NCBI GenBank assembly: GCA_018712805.1
Contig: DVGI01000033.1
Location: 165,810-229,809, forward strand
Direction of reading: 5' to 3'
Length of the DNA: 64,000 bases
DNA from: Candidatus Fimenecus excrementavium
Lineage (GTDB): Bacteria > Bacillota > Clostridia > Oscillospirales > Acutalibacteraceae
Shown here: positions 34,796 through 44,690 of the stretch, piece by piece
Layout: each line of letters opens with the position of its first letter
How positions within the stretch are numbered: the stretch's first letter is position 1
Position numbers and translations under genes: made by a program
The notes under the pieces: model-generated
What the model was told of the DNA's origin: nothing
The model's database searches: none
What the model saw: only the letters and a program-made list of their open reading frames with translations

Positions 34796-35661
34796 TTCAT
34801 CAGTCCCAAAATTTCATCTCTTGTAAACACATATTTCCGGTTGCAGAAATTGCAGGTGACTTCGGTCTGTTCGTCTTCGGCCATTTCCGAAAGCGCCTGT
34901 TTGCCGGTCGAAAGCAACGCTCTTTCCATGCGCTCGCGCGAGCAGGGGCAAAAATAGCGCGTTTCGGCGGTGTCGAGCACCGAAAGCTTGAATTCCGGCA
35001 GAACCGCGCGGCAGATTTGTTCGGGCGTCATGCCCTCAAACAGCATGGTCGTCACGGGGCGGATATTTTGAAGCCCTTTTTCGACCTTGTCAATGTCTTC
35101 GTCCATCGCGGTGGGCAAAAGCTGAATCATAAACCCGCCCGCGCAGAGGATTTCCTCGGTTTCTTTATCGGTCAAAACGCCGAGCGCGCAAACCGTCGGC
35201 GTTTGTTCGCTCGCCGCGTAATAGGCGGTGATGTCTTCGGCGATTTCACCGGAAACCAGCGGCACCTGCCCGACGTAAGGCTCGCGAAGCCCCAAATCTT
35301 TCACAACCGTAAGCGTGCCGTTTTTGCCGACCGCGCCGGAAACGTCGAGTTTTCCTTTTCCATTGAGCGGCAAATCCACACGCTCTTTCCCCGCGTACCC
35401 GCGCACAAACCCGCGGCTGTCGGAAACCGCGGTCAGCGGCGAGCAGGGACCGTCCGCACGGATATTCAAAGTAATGGTATCCTGTTCGCCTTTGAGCATG
35501 CTGCCCATTAACGACGCGCCGGTCAAAAGCCGGCCGAGCGCGGCGGACACCACCTTGGACGTATTATGAAGCGCTTTCATTTCGCGCACAATTTCGGTTG
35601 AATCCACGGCGAGCACGCAAAGCACGCCGTCTTCATCCATCATTCTGACAAGATTTTGCAT
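34792..35661 (-). CDS. hslO: Hsp33 redox-regulated chaperone
   Basis: A 289-residue cytoplasmic protein. The core (residues 1-230) has DVSGAVGKNGTLTVVKDLG and YYAASEQTPTVCALGVLT, and the C-terminal switch carries CPC and CNFC, the CxC and CxxC pairs that bind zinc when reduced. Oxidation releases zinc and activates holdase function. Length and all four cysteines are normal. AGAAAGGA lies upstream of the ATG. Confidence 0.96.
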   Translation of the reverse strand: MQNLVRMMDEDGVLCVLAVDSTEIVREMKALHNTSKVVSAALGRLLTGASLMGSMLKGEQDTITLNIRADGPCSPLTAVSDSRGFVRGYAGKERVDLPLNGKGKLDVSGAVGKNGTLTVVKDLGLREPYVGQVPLVSGEIAEDITAYYAASEQTPTVCALGVLTDKETEEILCAGGFMIQLLPTAMDEDIDKVEKGLQNIRPVTTMLFEGMTPEQICRAVLPEFKLSVLDTAETRYFCPCSRERMERALLSTGKQALSEMAEDEQTEVTCNFCNRKYVFTRDEILGLMK

Positions 35662-35667
35662 GATGAT

Positions 35668-36414
35668 TTAATCCTTTCTGACTGCAAAAAGCAGCCGTTC
35701 GCTCGTGTCATGCGCAGGCTTTCCCGAATACCCGTCGAAAACGTCCAACACGGTATAGCCTGCCTTTTTGAGCATCGCTTCGAGCGTTTCCCTCGGATAG
35801 GCGCGCTCGGTAAAGCGTTCGCTTTGGCGCACATAGTCCCCCGCGTCTGAGACCGGCTCAAAAAAGTCCAAATCCATTTGCACCGTCACGCCGTCGGAAA
35901 GCAGGGTGTTTTGCCACACGCAGTACACGTCGTCGGTGTCATAAACAAAGGTATTATTCCCCAAAACTGCGCGGTGTTTGTAAACGGAATTGACGTCAAA
36001 CAAAAACACGCCGCCGGGGTTCATAAAAAGCGAGACTTTACGAAGCGCCGCAAAAACGCTTTCTTCGTCCGGCAGGTGGCAAAGCCCGTCGAGCGTGCAG
36101 ACAGCCGCGTCCACGGTGCCGTATAAATCAAGCGCCGTCATATCCTGGCACAAAAACAAAATATTCTGCCCGGCGGAATACGCCTTGTTCTGCGCTTCCG
36201 AAAGCATTTCGGGCGACAAATCCGCCCCGATGACTTCATAGCCCTTTTCCGCCAGCCGCACGGAAACCGACCCCGTGCCGCACGCCAAATCCAACAAAAG
36301 CCCCCTGCTTTTACCGTATCGGGTCAGCAGAGAGCTAAGAACTTGCGACACCGTGTCATAAGACACATTCGCGGTCAGCGCGTCGTAAAATTCCGAAAAA
36401 ACGCCGTAGCTCAT
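35668..36414 (-). CDS. SAM-dependent class I methyltransferase
   Basis: A 248-residue protein with the Rossmann glycine motif LLLDLACGTGSVSVRLA, the acidic loop VIGADLSPEMLSEA and the motif VDAAVCTLDGLCHL. The substrate is unknown; proteins of this subfamily (YfiC/YodH-like in Firmicutes) are usually annotated only as methyltransferases. The ATG overlaps the stop of the upstream YerC-like gene (ATGA), so it is made with that regulator. Seven bases separate it from hslO. Confidence 0.85.
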   Translation of the reverse strand: MSYGVFSEFYDALTANVSYDTVSQVLSSLLTRYGKSRGLLLDLACGTGSVSVRLAEKGYEVIGADLSPEMLSEAQNKAYSAGQNILFLCQDMTALDLYGTVDAAVCTLDGLCHLPDEESVFAALRKVSLFMNPGGVFLFDVNSVYKHRAVLGNNTFVYDTDDVYCVWQNTLLSDGVTVQMDLDFFEPVSDAGDYVRQSERFTERAYPRETLEAMLKKAGYTVLDVFDGYSGKPAHDTSERLLFAVRKD

Positions 36415-36722
36415 TTTTCGCCTTGTCCCTTTTCGGCCACGCGGGCAAATAATTTTTCATAACCGTTGCAGCCGAACTGCAAAGAACGGTTGACGCGGCT
36501 TATGGTCGCGGTGGAAGCGCCGGTTTCGCGGACAATGTCGGAATAGACCCGCTTTTCCGAAAGCATTTTCGCCACCACAATGCGCTGGGAAATCGCCTGT
36601 AACTCGTTTACCGTGCAAAGGTCCTCGAAGAAGTCATAGCACTCCTCCATAGACTGCAAAGACAATATACACTGAAACAAAAAGTCCATGTTGTCGCTTT
36701 TGATTTTGCTGTTGTTCATCAC
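36411..36722 (-). CDS. YerC/TrpR-like DNA-binding protein
   Basis: A 103-residue protein of the TrpR-like YerC/YecD family: LFQCILSLQSMEECYDFFEDLCTVNEL, then AISQRIVVAKMLSEKRVYSDIVRETGASTATISRVNRSL, whose end is the helix-turn-helix. Length is normal. The family is thought to regulate transcription, and its target is unknown. It heads the operon leading into the methyltransferase, hslO and beyond. Confidence 0.92.
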   Translation of the reverse strand: MMNNSKIKSDNMDFLFQCILSLQSMEECYDFFEDLCTVNELQAISQRIVVAKMLSEKRVYSDIVRETGASTATISRVNRSLQFGCNGYEKLFARVAEKGQGEK

Positions 36723-36891
36723 AAGGCCTCCGTCTCTGATTTATACTGAATTTCTAAAAGCATTTTAGCACACTAAATCCTAAAAGTAAACAGGAAAACG
36801 TCAGAAAAATGTGCCGGCGGCAGGGGCGAACACAAGATATAGTGTTCTCAAAAAAAGTCGAAAATTTTTTTGGATTTTTTTCAAAATTCGG

Positions 36892-36920
36892 TTGACAGAA
36901 AAAGGATTTTGTGATATTCT
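36892..36920 (+). promoter_or_regulatory. Promoter of the tRNA cluster
   Basis: A perfect TTGACA (36892-36897) and TATTCT (36915-36920) are 17 bases apart, 32 bases before the first tRNA. Confidence 0.85.
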
Positions 36921-36952
36921 AATTCAGCCGTCGAAATGATGAACGGCAGTTC

Positions 36953-37028
36953 GGGAGCATAGCTCAGCTGGGAGAGCATCTGCCTTACAAGCAGAGGGTC
37001 ACAGGTTCGAGCCCTGTTGTTCCCACCA
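36953..37028 (+). tRNA. tRNA-Val (anticodon TAC)
   Basis: A 76-base cloverleaf: acceptor GGGAGCA pairs with TGTTCCC, anticodon loop CTTACAA, T loop GGTTCGAGCCC, and the 3' CCA is encoded. Confidence 0.97.
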
Positions 37029-37032
37029 ATGT

Positions 37033-37109
37033 GGCCCGGTAGTTCAGCTGGTTAGAACGCTAGCCTGTCACGCTAGAGGTCGACGGTTCGATCCCGTTCC
37101 GGGTCGCCA
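37033..37109 (+). tRNA. tRNA-Asp (anticodon GTC)
   Basis: A 77-base cloverleaf with acceptor GGCCCGG/CCGGGTC, anticodon loop CTGTCAC and T loop GGTTCGATCCC. CCA is encoded. Confidence 0.97.
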
Positions 37110-37114
37110 CATTT

Positions 37115-37190
<76 letters not shown>

Positions 37191-37194
37191 TTAT

Positions 37195-37270
37195 GCGGAT
37201 GTAGCTCATCCGGTAGAGCGCCACCTTGCCAAGGTGGAGGTAGCGAGTTCGAGCCTCGTCATCCGCTCCA
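37195..37270 (+). tRNA. tRNA-Gly (anticodon GCC)
   Basis: A 76-base cloverleaf with acceptor GCGGATG/CATCCGC, anticodon loop TTGCCAA and T loop AGTTCGAGCCT. CCA is encoded after the discriminator T. Confidence 0.97.
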
Positions 37271-37271
37271 C

Positions 37272-37307
37272 AAAGGACGCTTAAAACCTTTTTAAGCGTC
37301 CTTTTTT
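37272..37307 (+). terminator. Terminator after tRNA-Gly
   Basis: A 14-bp stem AAAGGACGCTTAAA/TTTAAGCGTCCTTT with a five-base loop runs into Ts. It cuts the first four tRNAs from tRNA-Cys. Confidence 0.9.
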
Positions 37308-37326
37308 ACACCAGTGACACAAATTC

Positions 37327-37400
37327 GGCGACATAGCCAAGTGGTAAGGCATGGGTCTGCAAAACCCTGATCCCCAGTTCAAATCTGGGTGTCGCCTCCA
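37327..37400 (+). tRNA. tRNA-Cys (anticodon GCA)
   Basis: A 74-base cloverleaf with acceptor GGCGACA/TGTCGCC, anticodon loop TCTGCAAAA and T loop AGTTCAAATCT. CCA is encoded. It lies after a terminator, so it is made by read-through or from a promoter not recognised here. Confidence 0.97.
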
Positions 37401-37402
37401 GA

Positions 37403-37442
37403 AAACCCCCGCGTGCAAAAGCACACGGGGGTTCTTTTTATT
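37403..37442 (+). terminator. Terminator after tRNA-Cys
   Basis: AACCCCCGCGTGC pairs with GCACACGGGGGTT (one mismatch) around AAAA, followed by a T-rich tract. Confidence 0.9.
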
Positions 37443-37509
37443 TTTTCTAGTTTTCTAAGCGGGCACGCGCCGAATTATTGCGCGTCGGCTAAGGCATCTT
37501 GGCTTTGTC

Positions 37510-37539
37510 TTGCATTATATTTCAATCGTATGCTATAAT
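37510..37539 (+). promoter_or_regulatory. Promoter of the small membrane-anchored gene
   Basis: TTGCAT (37510-37515) and TATAAT (37534-37539) are 18 bases apart, and TG precedes the -10 as an extended element (TGCTATAAT). Confidence 0.7.
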
Positions 37540-37572
37540 GCCCTCAAATAAAGCTGAAAAGCGGGTGATAAT

Positions 37573-37896
37573 ATCAACAGCAGCCTTTGGATTATATGGT
37601 TACTTATTGTTGTGTTTGTAATTATCATTCCTGCACGCAACCGAAACAAACTGTATTTGAATTTAATCAACCGAAAAAAGAAAGGGGAACCAAGAATGCT
37701 GCCAGCCGGACTTATGAAAGATTTTATCGGAAAGGTCTGCTCCATTACAATGTTTAATGCAAGCAGCGGTATCATTGCAAGAATTGAAGCAACCGAGGAC
37801 AACTGGATAAAAGTGGATGAAAAAGGGAAAAGCCGGCTTTTAAACGGCGATATGATAAGCGACATTAAAATCCTGCCCGAAAAATATCAGAAATAA
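37573..37896 (+). CDS. Small membrane-anchored DUF6897-like protein, no canonical start codon
   Basis: The frame is open from 37558 and encodes INSSLWIIWLLIVVFVIIIP (one membrane helix), a basic stretch ARNRNKLYLNLINRKKKGE, then MLPAGLMKDFIGKVC and SGIIARIEATEDNWIKVDEKG, a small Sm-like beta domain. Clostridial relatives carry helix, basic linker and MxxLxKxFIGKxC in this order, so the N-terminal part looks genuine. No ATG, GTG or TTG lies before the helix; ATC at 37573, three bases after GGGTGAT, is the best candidate. The alternatives are an internal GTG at 37612 or the ATG at 37696 behind AAAGGGGAACC, giving a 66-residue soluble protein. Confidence 0.65.
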   Translation: MNSSLWIIWLLIVVFVIIIPARNRNKLYLNLINRKKKGEPRMLPAGLMKDFIGKVCSITMFNASSGIIARIEATEDNWIKVDEKGKSRLLNGDMISDIKILPEKYQK

Positions 37897-37917
37897 TTGC
37901 GGCATACCGGCGCACAC

Positions 37918-38062
37918 TTTTCTCTCCCTCCGTCTTTTGCCGCAGGCAAAAGACACCTCCCTCGTCAGAGGGAGGAAAAGAAACGGCAGGTTCGCACAAA
38001 GCTGTGTGTTTTTTGTAAAAACCGCCGGGCTACTTTTGTAGGGGCGGATGTCCGTGCCCGTC
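37918..38062. repeat. Intergenic palindromes
   Basis: TCTTTTGCCGCAGGCAAAAGA (near 37932) and CCTCCCTCGTCAGAGGGAGG (near 37957) are hairpins. TGTAGGGGCGGATGTCCGTGCCCG near 38038 is a member of the short GC-rich repeat family. No gene is credible here. Confidence 0.6.
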
Positions 38063-38077
38063 GGTCCCGCGCAGCCC

Positions 38078-38106
38078 TTGACAGGCGAAGTTTGTCAAAA
38101 TATAAT
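38078..38106 (+). promoter_or_regulatory. Promoter of the PH-domain gene
   Basis: A consensus TTGACA (38078-38083) and TATAAT (38101-38106) stand 17 bases apart, 35 bases before the ATG. This is one of the strongest promoters in the window. Confidence 0.88.
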
Positions 38107-38140
38107 ATATATACCAAATTTAAGAAGAGAGGGTATTTAC

Positions 38141-38515
38141 ATGATCGATTTCAAAAACGCAAGCTTTGCCAAACTGAAAGCGGTGGACAACAGCACTTAC
38201 ACCCAAGTCATTGCGCCGACTTTTGCGCAGGGCGAATTTATTCTTTCCACATTCCGCGGCATTCGTGACGGTGTCGTTTTCACCAACAAAAGAATTATTG
38301 CCATAAACGTGCAGGGCATCACAGGCACAAAAAAAGATTACACCTCCCTGCCTTACAGCAAAATTCAGGCGTATTCCGTTGAAACCGCCGGTGTTTTAGA
38401 TATGGACAGCGAGCTGGATTTGTGGTTCTCCGGCCTTGGCAAGGTTCGTTTTGAATTTGTCAAAAATGCGAATGTCTCTGCAATTTGCCAGATGATTTCC
38501 GAACGGGTTTTATAA
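38141..38515 (+). CDS. Bacterial PH-domain protein
   Basis: A 124-residue cytoplasmic protein, start ATG behind GAGAGGG. STFRGIRDGVVFTNKRIIAINVQGITGTKKDYTSLPYSKI and VETAGVLDMDSELDLWFSGLGKVRFEFV follow the seven-strand course of the bPH domain, closed by a short helix (NVSAICQMISERVL). Such proteins are common in Firmicutes as single genes with no clear role. It has its own consensus promoter and terminator, so it is a strongly expressed single-gene unit. Confidence 0.82.
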   Translation: MIDFKNASFAKLKAVDNSTYTQVIAPTFAQGEFILSTFRGIRDGVVFTNKRIIAINVQGITGTKKDYTSLPYSKIQAYSVETAGVLDMDSELDLWFSGLGKVRFEFVKNANVSAICQMISERVL

Positions 38516-38534
38516 ACCAACAGGAACAGTGAAA

Positions 38535-38565
38535 CGGGCGAGGGAAACCTCGCCCGCTTTTTTTG
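38535..38565 (+). terminator. Terminator after the PH-domain gene
   Basis: CGGGCGAGG pairs with CCTCGCCCG around GAAA, then seven Ts. It lies three bases from the end of the convergent ATPase gene. Confidence 0.9.
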
Positions 38566-38567
38566 TT

Positions 38568-41234
<2,667 letters not shown>

Positions 41235-41280
41235 GGTAATACCTCCCGAAAATTCGGATTTATGCCTTGTGCCGGTTGAG

Positions 41281-41400
41281 AAAAAAGACCCTCGGCGAAC
41301 CACGAAGCCCGCCGAAGGTCTTGCTACCTGAAAACAGGCTCGGCTGCCAGCCGAAACGGCACGATGTTGACAGTCGGGTAAAAGCTACTCCCCTTCAGGA
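41281..41400 (-). promoter_or_regulatory. yybP-ykoY (manganese) riboswitch with overlapping terminator
   Basis: On the minus strand the aptamer starts GAAGGGGAGTAGC (about 41396) and closes with GCAAGACCTTC (41314-41324), the two conserved ends of this RNA; GAAGG and CCTTC form P1. The same AAGACCTTCGGCG is the 5' arm of a terminator (41281-41322) with six Ts. Aptamer and terminator exclude one another, giving an ON switch with Mn2+. This is the expected control for a manganese exporter. Confidence 0.88.
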
Positions 41401-41418
41401 AATATTTTCATTGCTCCA

Positions 41419-41447
41419 AGCATAGCACGAAAATCAACACTTGTCAA
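41419..41447 (-). promoter_or_regulatory. Promoter of the riboswitch-ATPase transcript
   Basis: TTGACA (41442-41447) and TATGCT (41419-41424) on the minus strand are 17 bases apart. The -35 overlaps the stop codon of the upstream gene. Confidence 0.8.
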
Positions 41448-42625
41448 GGTGTTTCCGCGGGGATTCTTATATATCTATCTATACCCGCATTTTGCAGGAA
41501 AGATACATCATCCGCCGAATCTGTAATCGGCAAAATGCCTTTGGTGCGGTAATTTTCTTCGAGCCGCGCAGAGAGCGCCGAAGTCGCGGCGTTTATATAT
41601 TCTTCCTGCGACATATCGGTTCGATAGGTCACGTCGCCCATTTTAAAGGATTCGGGCAAATTATTTCTTCTGAAATCGACCGCGGCGTAATCCGCTGCGG
41701 TGTCGAAAATGCCGCCGCCGTATAACGTCCGGTCGCCGGAAAGCGCCGCCGAAAGCGACATCGAAACCGCCAGCGGCACGTCGCCCGTCACTTTTTTTAC
41801 CTGTTCAATAAAATCCTGTAAAACCGCGTTGCGGCTGAATGTGCTTTGGGCTTCGCCGGCAAAAACCGCACGGCCCAAATAACGCCCCGACGGGAAACAG
41901 ACGCCGTCTAAAAGCACCACGTCCGCGCCGAACGAAACCGCGTCATCTACGATTTGCAGCAAATAGAGCTTTGCGGTGTCGGAATAGGGGTTGAGCCAGC
42001 CGCTGCCGTCATTTTGCGCGCTGTCGTCGAGCCAAACGGTTTTGCCGTCCGCTTCGGTCACCGCCGCGCCGGGCAGATAGGCCGCCGCGAGCGCATCTTC
42101 AAAGCAATAAATACGGAAAATCACCGCGTAGCCGCTCGCTTGTAGGGTTTGCACGGTGTCTTTTGCGGTTTGGACGGCGTTTGTGCACGCGCCGATGTCC
42201 TGCGCCGTCTGCACCGTGCTCGGGAAAACCAAATTGCCGTCTGCGGTTTTAAAATCGACCAAAACGGCATTCGCGCCGCTTTCTTCAAGCTGTTGGCGGA
42301 ACAAATCAAACGCAATCCCACCCGCAAGTTCGTCGGGGGTCATGTAAACCGCATGATAATTGCCGTTTTCGACCGCCACGGTTTCGCCGCCTTGCTCCAA
42401 CGGCTTTTTCGAAAGCGAAAGCGCCACAAACACCACGCAAAACACCACCGCGAACAGCACGACAAGCGAAACGCCGAACAAAATATTTTTGTTGCGTTCG
42501 CGTTTGTGCCGCGCGCGGCTTTCGCCGATGGCGTATTTCGTGCCGGTTCGACGGCCCGGGTAATTTTTGGAAAACGCATAATAGCTTTTTTTGCGGGGCT
42601 TTAAGTCCCGGTCGTAATGAAACAT
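41444..42625 (-). CDS. Putative glycoside hydrolase (DUF4015-like), membrane-anchored
   Basis: A 393-residue bitopic protein: a basic cytoplasmic segment (RKKSYYAFSKNYPGRR), one membrane helix (about 47-70) and an exported domain of about 310 residues. AVYMTPDELAGGIAFDLF, ANAVLVDFKTADGNLVF, YAVIFRIYCFEDALAA and DVVLLDGVCFPSGR follow the strand order of the DUF4015 TIM-barrel proteins, which are related to glycoside hydrolases. The usual helper lysine/acidic pairs are only partly recognisable, so catalysis is unproven. It could cut wall glycans. AAGGAAA precedes the start. Confidence 0.72.
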   Translation of the reverse strand: MFHYDRDLKPRKKSYYAFSKNYPGRRTGTKYAIGESRARHKRERNKNILFGVSLVVLFAVVFCVVFVALSLSKKPLEQGGETVAVENGNYHAVYMTPDELAGGIAFDLFRQQLEESGANAVLVDFKTADGNLVFPSTVQTAQDIGACTNAVQTAKDTVQTLQASGYAVIFRIYCFEDALAAAYLPGAAVTEADGKTVWLDDSAQNDGSGWLNPYSDTAKLYLLQIVDDAVSFGADVVLLDGVCFPSGRYLGRAVFAGEAQSTFSRNAVLQDFIEQVKKVTGDVPLAVSMSLSAALSGDRTLYGGGIFDTAADYAAVDFRRNNLPESFKMGDVTYRTDMSQEEYINAATSALSARLEENYRTKGILPITDSADDVSFLQNAGIDRYIRIPAETP

Positions 42626-42657
42626 AGCTTTTTCCTTCTGACGGTTTGACGAACAGA

Positions 42658-43251
42658 TTACAGGTTAATCCCCCGCCCGACAATGCCGGTAAACGCAAGG
42701 GAAAGAATGGCGACATAAATAAAAATCGCAGGCGTACCTTTAAACGCTTTCGGGATTTGTTCGTTTTTATCAATGGCGCGAAGCCCGAAGTTGATGAGCA
42801 GCACCGCCACGACAAACGCAACCCCTGCGCCGATGCCGGTGCCGACGGCTTCCAAAACGCCGTAAGCCGCGCGGTAGTTGATAAACGGCACCGCGAGCAC
42901 CAGCGTGTTGAACGCCGCAACACCCAAACGCCGGACGGTGCGTTTTTTCACTTTTAAAACCACTTTGACAAACAACAAGGTGATGAGATACACCACTATC
43001 AGCACGCCGACGAATATCGCGGCGTGGGCGTAGGTGTTAAGCGCGCGCACGCGGGCGCTTTGCTCCAACAAAACGCAAATGAGCGACACGACGGTGGAAA
43101 GATAGACGATAAATGCGCTTAACGGGAACAGCTGTTTGGGCTTCGCCGCCATACGGATTGCCTCATCGCCGCCGTAAGCGCCCGTGAAAATCAGGTTTTG
43201 CAGCAAACAGGCAAACAGCGCTGTGGAAAATAAACTGCCGAGTATGCTCAT
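42658..43251 (-). CDS. rnfA: RnfA-like membrane subunit
   Basis: A 197-residue protein with six membrane helices. LQNLIFTGAYGGDEAIRMA near the start and GVAAFNTLVLAVPFINYRAAYGVLEAVGTGIGAGVAFVVA in the second half follow the RnfA/NqrE pattern, but conserved glycines and the usual cysteines are only partly kept: a cysteine occurs in FACLLQN. RnfA and RnfE together bind an intramembrane [2Fe-2S] cluster. It overlaps the RnfE-like stop by four bases (ATGA). The divergence from standard RnfA is notable. Confidence 0.82.
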   Translation of the reverse strand: MSILGSLFSTALFACLLQNLIFTGAYGGDEAIRMAAKPKQLFPLSAFIVYLSTVVSLICVLLEQSARVRALNTYAHAAIFVGVLIVVYLITLLFVKVVLKVKKRTVRRLGVAAFNTLVLAVPFINYRAAYGVLEAVGTGIGAGVAFVVAVLLINFGLRAIDKNEQIPKAFKGTPAIFIYVAILSLAFTGIVGRGINL

Positions 43252-44690
43252 TTCTCGTCACCGCCTTCCTGTTTCTTTGCAGGCGTTTTCGCTTTCGACG
43301 TCGATTTTTTCGTCGTCTCCGCTTTTTTCTTTGCGGGTTTCTTCGGTTGGGCGGCTTCTGCCGATTCGTCCTCCGCCTTTTTCTTCGGTTTGCGCGTTGC
43401 CGTTTCGGATTTTGCCGCCTTTTTCTTCGGCGCATCTTCCGACTTTGCCTTAGACGTTGTCTTTTTCTTCGGCTCGCTCTCGGTTTTTGCCTTGGATTTC
43501 GCTTTCCGCTTCGGCTTTTCTTCTGCCGGGGCGGGTTCCCCGACAGACGCCTCTTGCGCCGCCGCCTCGGCTTCTTTTTCTGCCGTCTCATCGGCAGATT
43601 TTTCAGCATCTTTCTCTGCCTTTTCGGCTTCTTTTGCCGCTTCGGCTGTCTTTTCAGCTTCTTCGGCTTTCTCGTGCTGCTTTTTCTTATAAGAATCCAG
43701 TTCCGAAAGCATTTCGTCAAATTCCAGCAAATAGTCGTCGTCTTCATGCCGCGCACGGCGAACGGGACGTTCCTCCGTTTTGGCGGCCGGCGATGCTGCC
43801 GGGACGCTTTGCGGCATTTCCGCCGCGACTATATCCGGCTTCTCTTTCTGTTTCGACACTTTGCCGGATTTCTTCGGTTTTTCTTTTTTGATTTTTTCTT
43901 GTTTCGTTTTCTTTTTGCCGTGTTTTTCTTTTACGGGCTTTTCTTTCTTTTCACGTTTTACGCGCGGAGCATCTTCATCTTCGGTGTCATCATACGGGTT
44001 AAATTCCGACTGTGCCAGCGTGCGGAACGAACCGACGTGGGACTCGGAAATTTCTTGTAAGCTAAACGCTTTTTCGGGGTCTTCTTCGGGGTAGCGCTTC
44101 GCAATCAGCCCTTTGACCGCCGCCGCTAAAAAGCCGACCAGCAAAAGTCCGCCGAACGGCGCCAAAAGCCCGGTTAACTGCACCGGCAAATGCAAATCCA
44201 CCGAATAAATCGTGCCGCTGCCCAAAATTTCACGCGCCGTACCGACAAGCAGCAGCACAAACGCATAGCCCGCCGCCGCGGAAATCGCGTCGACAAACGT
44301 GTCTTTCATTTTATTTTTGACCGCGAAACGCTCACAGTGCAGGGCGATTAACGAGTTGACCGCCAAAAGCGGCAGGAAAATGCCGACGTTGAGCGTTTCG
44401 TTCGGCGTGAATTTCGCAAAGAACATAAACACCGGCAGGTTGATAAGCATACCTAAAGCGGCATAAACCGGCATTCGGAAATAGCTTTTTGCTTTTTTGA
44501 GCGCCAAACAGGTAAACAGCTCGATAATCACAAGCTCCAAGCAGGAAGCCACCGCCAAAATAATCGCGGTTTTCAAAGATACCGCAATCGCCGCAATCGG
44601 CGCGATACCAATCGCTTCAAACAAAACGGGGTTTTGAATCAGCGCGCTGTTGCGAATGCCGTCAGCGATTTTTCGATTTCGGTCAGACAT
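43248..44690 (-). CDS. rnfE: RnfE-like subunit with a long basic/acidic tail
   Basis: A 480-residue protein. Residues 1-205 are an RnfE/RnfD-NqrD-like domain of six helices (PVLFEAIGIAPIAAIAVSL, then VNSLIALHCERFAVKNKM and GSGTIYSVDLHLP). The remaining 275 residues, more than half, are low-complexity: Lys/Glu-rich, then Ala/Glu helices, ending in Lys/Ala/Thr repeats like the tail of histone H1 (AKKKAETTKKSTSKAKTPAKK). Ordinary RnfE is about 200 residues and has no tail. The start at 44690 has GGGAGGTGG upstream and overlaps the RnfD-like stop. Confidence 0.82.
   Translation of the reverse strand: MSDRNRKIADGIRNSALIQNPVLFEAIGIAPIAAIAVSLKTAIILAVASCLELVIIELFTCLALKKAKSYFRMPVYAALGMLINLPVFMFFAKFTPNETLNVGIFLPLLAVNSLIALHCERFAVKNKMKDTFVDAISAAAGYAFVLLLVGTAREILGSGTIYSVDLHLPVQLTGLLAPFGGLLLVGFLAAAVKGLIAKRYPEEDPEKAFSLQEISESHVGSFRTLAQSEFNPYDDTEDEDAPRVKREKKEKPVKEKHGKKKTKQEKIKKEKPKKSGKVSKQKEKPDIVAAEMPQSVPAASPAAKTEERPVRRARHEDDDYLLEFDEMLSELDSYKKKQHEKAEEAEKTAEAAKEAEKAEKDAEKSADETAEKEAEAAAQEASVGEPAPAEEKPKRKAKSKAKTESEPKKKTTSKAKSEDAPKKKAAKSETATRKPKKKAEDESAEAAQPKKPAKKKAETTKKSTSKAKTPAKKQEGGDEK

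Noticed and set aside
37533..37865. A 110-residue minus-strand frame with membrane-like composition
   Set aside because: It lies opposite the small gene at 37573-37896, which has a promoter and family resemblance; the hydrophobicity is a mirror effect.
43347..44060. A 237-residue Phe/Arg-rich frame opposite the RnfE-like tail
   Set aside because: It is the reverse reading of the Lys/Glu-rich low-complexity coding sequence.
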